Shown one piece after another: positions 14,681 through 22,753 of a stretch of DNA of 64,000 bases (the first letter of the stretch is position 1; each line of letters opens with the position of its first letter). Below the pieces are notes generated by a model. It searched no databases. It saw only the letters and a program-made list of their open reading frames with translations, and was not told the origin of the DNA. Both the position numbers and the translations under genes were made by a program. The stretch spans positions 1 to 64,000 of the IMG/VR virus record IMGVR_UViG_3300031707_002715; one strand, given 5' to 3'. Source of the DNA: a virus.

Positions 14681-17460
14681 AGTTTCAATCGTTTTCACCT
14701 GATAAAAATAGCACCGGTGTGTCACAGACGACGCCTGTTTATTTTGAGATACGTAATTTACAGACCACGGCTGTTAAAAATACAATAAATGTAAAAATTA
14801 ATGGCATCGATGCACTAATTAACGGTGTATTTCAGACAGGTTTTTCAGGTGCAATAAATAATAATGTTCACGGCTATGATGTTTATGTTCAACACGTGGT
14901 CGTATTTACTCATGGTCAAATAATAAACGTCTGGTTGTCAGTTAATGATAATAATGGATACGCATTTATTGATTCTTATCATTTTACTGTGATAATTAAC
15001 GATACTGTTGCACCGTCTACGATTGCGAATCCTAAAGGTGGAACGTATGCGTCTCATCAACTCGTACGATTAATTGTAAGTAAGCCATCAAGTATTATTT
15101 ATTATACGATTGATGGTTTAATGCCGACAACTAGTTCTACTGTGTATTTTAGTCCAATAGTCATCGCGCAAAACACAACATTAAAGTTTTTTAGCATCGA
15201 TTCTGATGGCAATAGAGATTATGTGCATGTCGAAGTCTATCAGCTTGATGCATCGGTTGACGATCATGTAGTACCAGTCACTACAGCAAGTATTATAAGC
15301 GGTACATATTATGATCCAATATCTATAACGTTATCGTGCAGTGAGCCTGCGACAATTTATTGGACGACTGATGGTTCGATACCGACATTAACGAATTATG
15401 CAGGTAAAGATAGTTCTGGTACTATAATTAAAGTCACTTCAAATTCGACATTGAAATTTTTTGCAATTGATGAGTTTGGTAATCAAGAAAGCGTTAAAGA
15501 AGAAACATACGTTATTAGTTCTAAAGAAAATAACATTGTACCAACAAACGTATTTGTTAATTTTCCATATATTAAGAATACTGTAGATATTTCATGGGAT
15601 GATATGATGCCGATGCAATCTGAAATTATGGGTTATAACGTCTATCGGTCTCAAGTCGATGCACAATATTTAGAAAACATTGTGTCTCACGATGTATTGA
15701 CGACAGATAATGTTTATTCTAAAGAAGATGGAACGTTTGTAAAAATTAATACCGATTTGGTAACGACGACATTTTATCGCGATCAATATCTTAATAGAGT
15801 CATTCTTAAAGAAGACGTGTCAGATCAATTTAGGTTTTCGACATTAATTGATGTCAATACTGATTTTAGCGGGCAAATTGTTAATAGCGATCAATGGAAT
15901 GCAATTGATCCTGATAGGTTATTTAATCAATCAGACGGTATAAATTTTATTGATGGGTATGGTAACAATCGTGGAGCATATTTTCAATCAGCATTTATAT
16001 TATCCGGAGATTTCGATATACAAACTGCATATAAATTATATGATTGGCCGATAACAGATTCAATTGATCATTCTGAGTGCGCATTTATCGTGTCGTATAA
16101 TCAATATTCATATGTTAAAGTATCGAGAGTTAGATATGAAGCAACAGACTACATTATTAGCGAAGCATTTGTGGATTCGACTAGAATTGGTATAGTCAGA
16201 ATATTAATATCAGGTGGAGAAGGAAGCATTAGAATTGTTCGATCAGGTCCGACTAATTCTGATATTTCTACTTATTATTATGATGGTAGCACATGGGTAC
16301 TATTAGATTCTTATATTGATTTTACGAGAAATGATATCCAGGTTAAATTTTATGCAAAAAGTTCTAATGTTGGTATAAATATAAAATTTCTTTATTTTCA
16401 GGCGACCACAGCTAACGCAAAATTACCATTAATAAAAGATGTACGAGGCAATTACAGTATTCAAGTTAGACATACGCCAATAGCAACTAGTAGAACTGAA
16501 AAATTGTACACAGATCAACTATTTGATGTTGAAGTGTTTATTGATGGTAAAAAAGCTGCCATTAAATCTGTTGATGGATTAAAAGGCGTAATAATTTTAG
16601 ATACAGAACGACAATACGATCAGACTTTACAAACATGGTACGAACCACCATTACCGTCGGTTCAATCTTTAGTTACGGTTACATATCAGTATAATGTTAA
16701 TTCAATAAAAATGAATTTGAGCAAGTTACCGTTTTATAAAGTGGTAGCTGTTTTAAGCGATAATTCTGAGACACGTCTTGAATGGTGTCCGTCTATAACG
16801 CTTCAGAGCGACAAGTTAGATTATATGTATCTCGAAGCTATACGACGTAATTCGTGGTTGCTTGATCAAGCCGGTGAAAGGGTGCTATTATTTATTCGAA
16901 AGACTACGGGTGAAAAATGTAAATGCTATAAACGTAATGAAAGGACTCATGGACAACCTCAAGTTGGTTCTTGTAAGATTTGTTGGGGTACGGGTTTTGT
17001 CGGTGGATATGAAGGGCCGTATGAAATTAGGATTTCGCCGTTTCAATCTGAACAAAGAATTAGCATGCAAGAACGAGGTATGAAATTAGAAAATATAGAA
17101 AGCACATGGACATCAATATCGCCAATTATAACGCAAAGAGATTTTATCGCTCGTAGAAACAGTCAAATGTATGCAATTGGTCCGATATCTACACCTCAAG
17201 TTAGAGGCATTGCGACGCAGCAGCATTTTTCTGTTGAGCATATTGATTCGACTGATATAAGATATGAATTTGTTGCATCATTAAATCTATTTAATTATCA
17301 AAGGCAAGTGGGATTAAGAAAACCATTTGCTCATTATACTGATGATCAAGTTATCATTGATGGAGAAGTGACAGAAAATGATAAAATAAGGACAGACAAA
17401 GGTGTTGATTTTGATAGTAAAAAAGGACGGACTATAACTTTTGAAAACTCTCTGTTTTAA
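14674..17460 (+). CDS. Large neck or tail virion protein with Ig-like repeats and zinc motif
   Basis: 928 residues, overlapping the HAD gene by 7 nt. Residues 1-110 form a beta-rich N-terminal domain. Two chitobiase C-terminal-type Ig repeats follow (STIANPKGGTYASHQLVRL with YYTIDGLMPTT, and TTASIISGTYYDPISITL with YWTTDGSIPT). Next comes an FN3-like stretch (VDISWDDMMP, GYNVYRSQ), a jelly-roll-like region, and one copy of a VDGLKGVIIL...VTVTYQYN module also found in the sheath and baseplate. Near residue 750 lies a CKC...H...CKICWGTGFVGG motif, probably a metal site. The C-terminal 150 residues are unrecognised. Likely a neck or tail-attached structural protein of the virion. Confidence 0.7.
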   Translation: MLKFQSFSPDKNSTGVSQTTPVYFEIRNLQTTAVKNTINVKINGIDALINGVFQTGFSGAINNNVHGYDVYVQHVVVFTHGQIINVWLSVNDNNGYAFIDSYHFTVIINDTVAPSTIANPKGGTYASHQLVRLIVSKPSSIIYYTIDGLMPTTSSTVYFSPIVIAQNTTLKFFSIDSDGNRDYVHVEVYQLDASVDDHVVPVTTASIISGTYYDPISITLSCSEPATIYWTTDGSIPTLTNYAGKDSSGTIIKVTSNSTLKFFAIDEFGNQESVKEETYVISSKENNIVPTNVFVNFPYIKNTVDISWDDMMPMQSEIMGYNVYRSQVDAQYLENIVSHDVLTTDNVYSKEDGTFVKINTDLVTTTFYRDQYLNRVILKEDVSDQFRFSTLIDVNTDFSGQIVNSDQWNAIDPDRLFNQSDGINFIDGYGNNRGAYFQSAFILSGDFDIQTAYKLYDWPITDSIDHSECAFIVSYNQYSYVKVSRVRYEATDYIISEAFVDSTRIGIVRILISGGEGSIRIVRSGPTNSDISTYYYDGSTWVLLDSYIDFTRNDIQVKFYAKSSNVGINIKFLYFQATTANAKLPLIKDVRGNYSIQVRHTPIATSRTEKLYTDQLFDVEVFIDGKKAAIKSVDGLKGVIILDTERQYDQTLQTWYEPPLPSVQSLVTVTYQYNVNSIKMNLSKLPFYKVVAVLSDNSETRLEWCPSITLQSDKLDYMYLEAIRRNSWLLDQAGERVLLFIRKTTGEKCKCYKRNERTHGQPQVGSCKICWGTGFVGGYEGPYEIRISPFQSEQRISMQERGMKLENIESTWTSISPIITQRDFIARRNSQMYAIGPISTPQVRGIATQQHFSVEHIDSTDIRYEFVASLNLFNYQRQVGLRKPFAHYTDDQVIIDGEVTENDKIRTDKGVDFDSKKGRTITFENSLF

Positions 17461-17471
17461 GGTTTTATAAT
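17441..17471 (+). promoter_or_regulatory. Candidate sigma70-like promoter before the 17497 gene
   Basis: TTGAAA at 17441-17446 and TATAAT at 17466-17471 are separated by 19 nt, slightly longer than ideal. The -10 falls in the short gap after the upstream stop codon and the -35 in its 3' end. The sequence is AT-rich, so chance occurrence is possible. Confidence 0.25.
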
Positions 17472-17496
17472 TCAGAACATTAAAAAGGAGAACATT

Positions 17497-17943
17497 ATGT
17501 ACCCAGCAGACGTCGATGTAACTCTTAGAAATGCAGCAGCAAATGATTTAATCAGACAGACATATGATTATGATGCTTTTATTGAATTATCAGCATTAAC
17601 ATTTACTCAGGCGAGACTTCAAATTAAGAATACTTTTAATAATTATACTACATCGAAATTGGTGCTAATAGCACCAACAACGCCTGTAACATTATTAATT
17701 GGTGATAGCGTCACGCCCGATGGGACGTTGCAATTAAAAGCTATGCTGTATCGAAATTCTACTGATCCAGCACTAGATGTTACTACAACTGTGCAATGGA
17801 TTACGATTCCGTCGCCGACAGCTATTGTCACTGTTTTAAATGGGTTAGTGACAGCAAATTCTGCTGGCGCAATTCAAATTTATGCAAAAGTTCCAGGTGT
17901 TGGAAATCTTGAAACAACTAGATTAACAATAACGGTGGCATAA
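17497..17943 (+). CDS. BIG2-like Ig-domain virion protein
   Basis: 148 residues, with a strong AAAAAGGAG ribosome-binding site. The N-terminal 60 residues include an Ala/Thr-rich helical start (VTLRNAAANDLIRQT). The C-terminal 85 residues resemble a bacterial Ig-like group 2 domain: LLIGDSVTPDGTLQLKAML, TTTVQWITIPSP, VTVLNGLVTANSAGAIQIYA. Such domains often decorate capsids and tails and bind carbohydrate surfaces weakly. A well-translated, stand-alone copy here may be an abundant decoration or neck protein. Confidence 0.68.
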   Translation: MYPADVDVTLRNAAANDLIRQTYDYDAFIELSALTFTQARLQIKNTFNNYTTSKLVLIAPTTPVTLLIGDSVTPDGTLQLKAMLYRNSTDPALDVTTTVQWITIPSPTAIVTVLNGLVTANSAGAIQIYAKVPGVGNLETTRLTITVA

Positions 17944-17944
17944 T

Positions 17945-18553
17945 ATGTCAGAAGTTTCATTACCTACTGCGTTAGGTTCACGTCGTGAGACATCGATAAA
18001 TGATATAGATCATTTACCGTTGGGTAATATACTGTATGAAATAGATAATGAAGTTATACGTAAAAAAAATACAGCGACAAATGAATTGACGACGTCAAAT
18101 AATTTTTTAGTTAGCATTTTACAGATAATAAAAAATTCAACGACGTCATTGACTGTAAAATATTTTTCAGGTGATAAAATTTATACCAATGAATCATTTA
18201 TCGATACTGATATTATAACTGTAAGTTATACTTATAATAAAACAGCAGCTGTAACGACGAATTTAAATGACGACACTGAAGGCGTCGAACAAAAGACGAT
18301 TAATAATCCAGACATTTATGACAGGAATAAGAATTATGATGATTATTCGCAATTGACATACATGAGCAGAAGTTTAGTCGGCAAAGCTTCAAAACAGACA
18401 GGAACGACATTACACGACATGCAGATGATGACTGCGTTTGATAAAAAGAACAATACGAGAATCGTACAGCAAGAATATCGAGACTATAAAGAGTCGCATT
18501 ATAATTTAGTGTCGTCACCGTTTACAACTGCTGAAAAGTTCATTATTCCATGA
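17945..18553 (+). CDS. Virion-associated protein of unknown function
   Basis: 202 residues, starting one base after the upstream stop with no strong ribosome-binding site, so probably translationally coupled. The central segment (ELTTSNNFLVSILQIIKN, TVKYFSGDKIYTNESF, DIITVSYTY) is closely matched by a segment of the very large protein at the end of the window (near 62860-63020). The C-terminal half is charged and probably helical (YMSRSLVGKASKQTG, MMTAFDKKNNTRIVQQEYR). No known family was recognised. Position suggests a neck or adaptor component. Confidence 0.62.
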   Translation: MSEVSLPTALGSRRETSINDIDHLPLGNILYEIDNEVIRKKNTATNELTTSNNFLVSILQIIKNSTTSLTVKYFSGDKIYTNESFIDTDIITVSYTYNKTAAVTTNLNDDTEGVEQKTINNPDIYDRNKNYDDYSQLTYMSRSLVGKASKQTGTTLHDMQMMTAFDKKNNTRIVQQEYRDYKESHYNLVSSPFTTAEKFIIP

Positions 18554-18831
18554 AATTAAAAATTAATCATTTACGATTAAAAAACGATATTGAACGAGAC
18601 AATAGACATGATATAATAAATTTACGTAGGAAAAAGAAATATCGAATTGCAAGCGTATTAAAAATATGGCCGGAACATAAAGTCGTAGCAATTATTTATG
18701 AAGCTTTGATGCACAATGTGAAATTATTAATTACAGATGATGTAATGATTTTAAATAAAGATTCAATCATTGAAAAAGAATTTGGATTGAAGGTGCAAAA
18801 TGCAGCTAAAAGTCAAGTTAGTTCAATTTGA
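18550..18831 (+). CDS. Small basic protein of unknown function
   Basis: 93 residues with an ATGA start overlap. It is rich in Lys and Arg in the first half (LRLKNDIERDNRHDIINLRRKKKYR) and ends with a hydrophobic-acidic region (KLLITDDVMILNKDSI). Its last 32 nt overlap the start of the next gene. The overlap arrangement supports a real gene; I do not recognise the family. Confidence 0.55.
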   Translation: MKLKINHLRLKNDIERDNRHDIINLRRKKKYRIASVLKIWPEHKVVAIIYEALMHNVKLLITDDVMILNKDSIIEKEFGLKVQNAAKSQVSSI

Positions 18832-19252
18832 TACTGATGCATTGAGAAAAAAGAGAGCTGCTATTATTAAAAAAATCGCAACGCGTGGTGTTAAAATTTT
18901 TAGGTCTGAAATTACAAAGAGGCGATTAATTAATACCGGTAATTTAAAAGAAAGTGTCGGTGCAACATTAAGGAAGAATGGCGTCACTATTGACATTGGT
19001 GCAGATTATGCCGAGATTTTAAATAGGGGTGTTAGAAAACATAAGATGACTTATTTGATTGATAAGGGTCCGATACCGATTGTGACGAAAAAAGGTAAAA
19101 CGATATTTCGAGTCGCTACTGAAAACGATATTCGACTTAAAGGAAAGTGGCGACATCCGGGATTTAAAAGGGGCCAAGGTTTTTATGATATTAGTGTAAA
19201 TAAAGTTGAAGATGAATGCAAAGAAATAATATTAAGTGAAGGCCTAGTATGA
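18800..19252 (+). CDS. HK97 gp10-like tail completion / neck protein
   Basis: 150 residues. ATG lies 32 nt inside the upstream gene, with AAGGTGC just ahead of it. The start is supported by family length. Family features are basic N-terminal helices (LRKKRAAIIKKIATRGVKIFRSEI), NTGNLKESVGATLRKNG and the characteristic DIGADYAEILNRGVRKHK, where the conserved Y-A-x-x-x-x-x-G loop is visible. Members of this family sit at the head-tail interface and complete the neck. Neighbouring genes fit that location. Confidence 0.7.
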   Translation: MQLKVKLVQFDTDALRKKRAAIIKKIATRGVKIFRSEITKRRLINTGNLKESVGATLRKNGVTIDIGADYAEILNRGVRKHKMTYLIDKGPIPIVTKKGKTIFRVATENDIRLKGKWRHPGFKRGQGFYDISVNKVEDECKEIILSEGLV

Positions 19253-19923
19253 ATATTTCACTCGGCGAAAGGATTTGGTTTGATCATATGAGGGCAATTG
19301 TACCAGAATATGTAAGATTAATAGGCCGTGTTATTGGTGAAGTGCAGATAACAGATATTAATAAGAGAGTTTTTTATAATAGAATAATTGATATACCTGC
19401 AACTGAAGCTAATAGATCGCAAGATTTATTAAATGCTGTAGCTAAAAAATGGGTCGAAATTGTTCAAGGAAAAGAACATTTAAAAAATTTAACTACTAAT
19501 AACTATTCGTCTGAAATTATTAGGAGTGAGATACCTATTGCACAACAAACTGTGCAACAAAATGTCGATTTGAAAGACATTAAAAATTATATTGATAAGA
19601 CATTACAAACTTCGACGACTGCAATATTAGATCAATTAAAAGTGCTACAGTCAAAAGACAATAATTTTGTCGTGAAGAGTGATATTGATAAAAATACAAT
19701 TGCTGCGATTGTTGAGCAATTGGCTGATAAGATTTCGATTGAAAAACCTGTACAAAAAGACATCATTAAACTCGATAAGCCCGAAGATGTGTTTATAAAT
19801 CTCGATGAAGATAAAGAGTTAAAAACAAATATCAATGAAGACAATTTGGGCATCGTAACGACAAAGGAAGATAAAAAAGCTAAGTCAATTGCAAAAAAAT
19901 TAAAAACAATTAAAGGAGATTAA
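19249..19923 (+). CDS. Virion/neck protein with coiled-coil C-terminus
   Basis: 224 residues, ATGA overlap. The first 85 residues appear globular (LGERIWFDHMRAIVPEYVRLIGRVIGEV, AVAKKWVEIVQ). The remainder is low-complexity, Lys/Asp/Asn-rich and helix-prone (VDLKDIKNYIDKTLQ, AAIVEQLADKISIEK) with a strongly basic end (KEDKKAKSIAKKLKTIK). No family was recognised. Tight coupling to the gp10-like gene suggests a neck or head-completion role. Confidence 0.58.
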   Translation: MNISLGERIWFDHMRAIVPEYVRLIGRVIGEVQITDINKRVFYNRIIDIPATEANRSQDLLNAVAKKWVEIVQGKEHLKNLTTNNYSSEIIRSEIPIAQQTVQQNVDLKDIKNYIDKTLQTSTTAILDQLKVLQSKDNNFVVKSDIDKNTIAAIVEQLADKISIEKPVQKDIIKLDKPEDVFINLDEDKELKTNINEDNLGIVTTKEDKKAKSIAKKLKTIKGD

Positions 19924-19926
19924 TAT

Positions 19927-20985
19927 ATGGACATGAAACAACCAAAAAAATTAATAAAAGGAGACAGTGCTATGGAAAAGAATCGCAAACGAGGAATTGG
20001 AGCTGACGTTGGAACTGCATTTATCAATAGCGCGATAATTGACGACAATGGTGATGTTAAAATAAAAACTCAACGTGATGCATTTTTTGATATAGAGAAC
20101 GATAAATTTGCGCGTAATATGCTTAATGCTAATAAAGCGAATTATATTGAGTCTGATGATAGCAAATTATTATATGTTGTCGGTCAAGAAGCTTTAAATT
20201 TCGCTAATGTGTTTAAGAAAGAAATTAGACGGCCATTGCAAAAAGGCGTCATTAGCACTCGCGAACCTGAAGCGCTATTGATGATAAAAACAATTATAAA
20301 GAATGTGCTTGGTAAACCTGCATGTGAAAATGAAATTTGTAAGTTTTCTGTACCGGCAACGCCAATTGATGCAGATTACAATATAATTTATCACGAGAAT
20401 ATACTTAAATCATTTATTGAGTCATTTGGTTTTAAGGCAGAACCAATTAATGAAGCTAGAGCTATTTGTTATTCTGAACTCGATGAAGAACAATTCACAG
20501 GTCTTTCATTAAGCTTCGGGGCCGGAATGGTTAACGTGTGCTGTACATATATGGGAGCTGTGTCAATTGAATTTTCAGTATCTAGAAGTGGTGATTGGAT
20601 TGATGATAGTGCTGCACAAGCTATTGGTGAAAGAACTGCAAAAATGACAGCGATTAAAGAAGCTGGTATAGATTTATTGATGCCGAAAGATCGTTATGAA
20701 GAATCTATAAGTATATTTTATAGAAATTTCATTGCGTACGTAGTTAAATGTTTTGAGAAGAAATTAGCTGAAACAGTAAATGTGCCTGAATTTCCACAAC
20801 CAATTCCCATAATTTTAGCCGGTGGAACATCGTTGGCAAAGTCATTTGATAAGGTGTTTAAACAGGAAATTGAAAAGATAAAGTTACCGTTTGCAGTAAA
20901 AGAAGTTAGATTAGCAGAAGATCAAATGTTTGCCGTCGTAAAAGGCTGCTTATATGCATCAATGTCAGAATATGATGAGGAATAA
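19927..20985 (+). CDS. Actin-like ATPase (ParM/MreB-type fold)
   Basis: 352 residues from ATG 19927 or 337 from ATG 19972; each has a good GGAG site (19915-19918 and 19960-19963). The fold begins at RGIGADVGTAF (phosphate-1 loop, DxGT), so the second start leaves a more typical N-terminus. The phosphate-2 loop reads LSFGAGMVNV, with Ser where actins have the Asp of DxGxG. The adenosine motif ILAGGTSLAKSFDKVF is intact. ParM and MreB relatives form nucleotide-dependent filaments; phage versions can segregate or move DNA. The gene stands in the middle of neck and tail genes. Fold confident; polymerisation and hydrolysis uncertain because of the altered loop. Confidence 0.8.
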   Translation: MDMKQPKKLIKGDSAMEKNRKRGIGADVGTAFINSAIIDDNGDVKIKTQRDAFFDIENDKFARNMLNANKANYIESDDSKLLYVVGQEALNFANVFKKEIRRPLQKGVISTREPEALLMIKTIIKNVLGKPACENEICKFSVPATPIDADYNIIYHENILKSFIESFGFKAEPINEARAICYSELDEEQFTGLSLSFGAGMVNVCCTYMGAVSIEFSVSRSGDWIDDSAAQAIGERTAKMTAIKEAGIDLLMPKDRYEESISIFYRNFIAYVVKCFEKKLAETVNVPEFPQPIPIILAGGTSLAKSFDKVFKQEIEKIKLPFAVKEVRLAEDQMFAVVKGCLYASMSEYDEE

Positions 20986-21001
20986 AACAAAGGAGGATAG
21001 A

Positions 21002-21307
21002 ATGAATTTGACAGAAAAAGTGGTTGATCGTATTGTAAAAGAGGCTTGTATTACTAAGCAAGCAAAAATGTTCGATGTCGGTGATGTTGTCACTTTAGTT
21101 GATCAAGTTCAAGGTTTGAATAAAGGTTCATTATATAAAGTAACAAAAAATTCAAATCCTGATATGATATCTATCGCTGATTATAATCCCGAAAAAGTTG
21201 GCGTTGAACTTGGTAAAGGTAATACTGCTGAATATCAAGGTGAAATGGGAGATGAAATTGGAGAATACAGGGTCGATCATTTTGTACGTTATAACAATGA
21301 GCAATAA
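21002..21307 (+). CDS. Small SH3/KOW-like protein
   Basis: 101 residues. ATG 21002 is chosen because a perfect AGGAGG lies just upstream at 20991-20996; an in-frame ATG at 20954 inside the actin-like gene has no such site. An N-terminal amphipathic helix (MNLTEKVVDRIVKEA) precedes a small beta-barrel-like segment FDVGDVVTLVDQVQGLNKGSLYKV, typical of SH3/KOW-like folds. Function unknown; possibly a small virion or assembly protein expressed with the actin-like protein. Confidence 0.62.
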   Translation: MNLTEKVVDRIVKEACITKQAKMFDVGDVVTLVDQVQGLNKGSLYKVTKNSNPDMISIADYNPEKVGVELGKGNTAEYQGEMGDEIGEYRVDHFVRYNNEQ

Positions 21308-21309
21308 TA

Positions 21310-22515
21310 ATGTTCTATCGTATCACGAATGTCACAAAGAAAATTATAATTCAAGAGCTCCAGGCACTGTTTATTGACCATCCTATATTTGGTGATAATA
21401 ATCTAGTGATAACTAATAAGTTCCAGTTTCCTGAAAAACCGAAATATGCTATTGTTGTAAAAGCTGCGAGTGCTGATTCAATTAAGTTATCTCTAGATAA
21501 TTTTAAAGGTACGATTTCTTCTTATACGACATTGGCTAATTTAAAGGGCCAGCCTGGTAGGATGATTGAATGGGTTCGGGAAGATGTTAACAATATAAAA
21601 AATGTAGTTAAACCTGGTTTTTATGTAGTCGAAATGATTGATGATGAAAAGTTCATTGTAAAGCCTTATTTAACAGTGGCAGATGAAGTTTTAGAAATTG
21701 AAACTAGTGGATTTAAACACGCATTTTTAAAATATAAAAATATAAACCCTGGTAGTGAATGTATAATAAGCGAAACTGCTAGAAAATTACCGAGAGACGA
21801 TTATTATACTATCGATTATGCGAATGGCGAGGTTACTTTTTTAAAATCGATTGATGATTTTGGTCAATTGACTGTAGATTATCAATACATTGTTGATCAA
21901 TCAGAACAGTTTGATATCAAACCAGAAACTGCGAACAATACAGCTATTCCTGGTGTAGTAATGGCATTTGGTAACTTTATAAAAAAAGGCGGAATACAGG
22001 TCGTAGTCGTATATCCTTCAAGGCAAGAAGTCGCAAAATCATATCTCGGTAAGTGGAAACTTACAATAAATTTGTCGATTGTTGCCCAAGACACAGATAC
22101 TCAAGAACAATTAGCTGATTTGGCAGCAATGTATTTATGGTCTGTGTTGCAAGACAAATTGGTCGATGATGGTATTTATATTGGTGATTTTAGCTTGGGA
22201 GGAGAGTCAGAAGAAGAGGAAGTTAAGACGTCAAATGAATTAGCATTTTTAGCTGATTTATCTTTTTCAGTGGAAGTTGAATGGGAAGCATTTCAACCAA
22301 TTTTAGGAGTGATAAAGCAAGTGTTTTTAAATAGAGTAGAAGACTTTGGAAAATATGACGATCCTGAGTTTGGTATAAGATCAACAAGATCATTTACAGT
22401 CGCACAACGAGGCGTAGATTATAAAGTCGGTTTACAACCAGTTGAATCTTTAACTCCCGTTTTAATTCGACCTGTCCAACGTTATACTCTTATCGGTTCA
22501 CGAACTCAAGTTTAA
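21310..22515 (+). CDS. Virion protein, possible tail terminator or sheath-terminator
   Basis: 401 residues, starting 2 nt after the upstream stop. The opening FYRITNVTKKIIIQELQALF and the later QEVAKSYLGKWKLTINLSIVAQDTDTQEQLADLAAMYLWSVLQ fit the helix-plus-sheet arrangement of tail terminator-like proteins. Between them is a copy of the dispersed beta module (PRDDYYTIDYANGEVTFL...LTVDYQYI). Located between neck genes and the fibre-sheath region, as expected for a protein closing the tail tube or sheath. The virion role is likely; the specific terminator call is inferred from layout and position. Confidence 0.55.
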   Translation: MFYRITNVTKKIIIQELQALFIDHPIFGDNNLVITNKFQFPEKPKYAIVVKAASADSIKLSLDNFKGTISSYTTLANLKGQPGRMIEWVREDVNNIKNVVKPGFYVVEMIDDEKFIVKPYLTVADEVLEIETSGFKHAFLKYKNINPGSECIISETARKLPRDDYYTIDYANGEVTFLKSIDDFGQLTVDYQYIVDQSEQFDIKPETANNTAIPGVVMAFGNFIKKGGIQVVVVYPSRQEVAKSYLGKWKLTINLSIVAQDTDTQEQLADLAAMYLWSVLQDKLVDDGIYIGDFSLGGESEEEEVKTSNELAFLADLSFSVEVEWEAFQPILGVIKQVFLNRVEDFGKYDDPEFGIRSTRSFTVAQRGVDYKVGLQPVESLTPVLIRPVQRYTLIGSRTQV

Positions 22516-22527
22516 TGGGACATTATT

Positions 22528-22680
22528 ATGAACGATGAAAAAATTATAGACGATGTCGTTAAAAACACTATTGAAAGTCATCCATCAAAAAAAGAAGAAA
22601 AAGGTATTTATTATGACTTTCAAAACACATTGTCAGATCAACAGAAATATAATGACCCTATTAAGCAACGAGAACAATAA
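22528..22680 (+). CDS. Small acidic hypothetical protein (50 aa)
   Basis: A short open frame from ATG 22528 to TAA 22680, with GGGA 7 nt upstream, fills the gap after the previous gene. The product (MNDEKIIDDVVKNTI, KKEEKGIYYDF, SDQQKYNDPIKQREQ) is charged and probably disordered. In character it resembles the acidic 111-residue protein encoded between sheath and tube. The position and codon choice fit a real gene, but the length leaves doubt. Confidence 0.5.
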   Translation: MNDEKIIDDVVKNTIESHPSKKEEKGIYYDFQNTLSDQQKYNDPIKQREQ

Positions 22681-22753
22681 TACTTTTCTTATTGATTGAT
22701 TTTTCTTGTAATTCTAACATTACGATTGTTAATGGAACAATAGGAGGATTTCT

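Noticed and set aside
20954-21001. Earlier ATG start (20954) for the SH3-like gene
   Set aside because: It lies inside the actin-like gene without a ribosome site, while ATG 21002 has a perfect AGGAGG.
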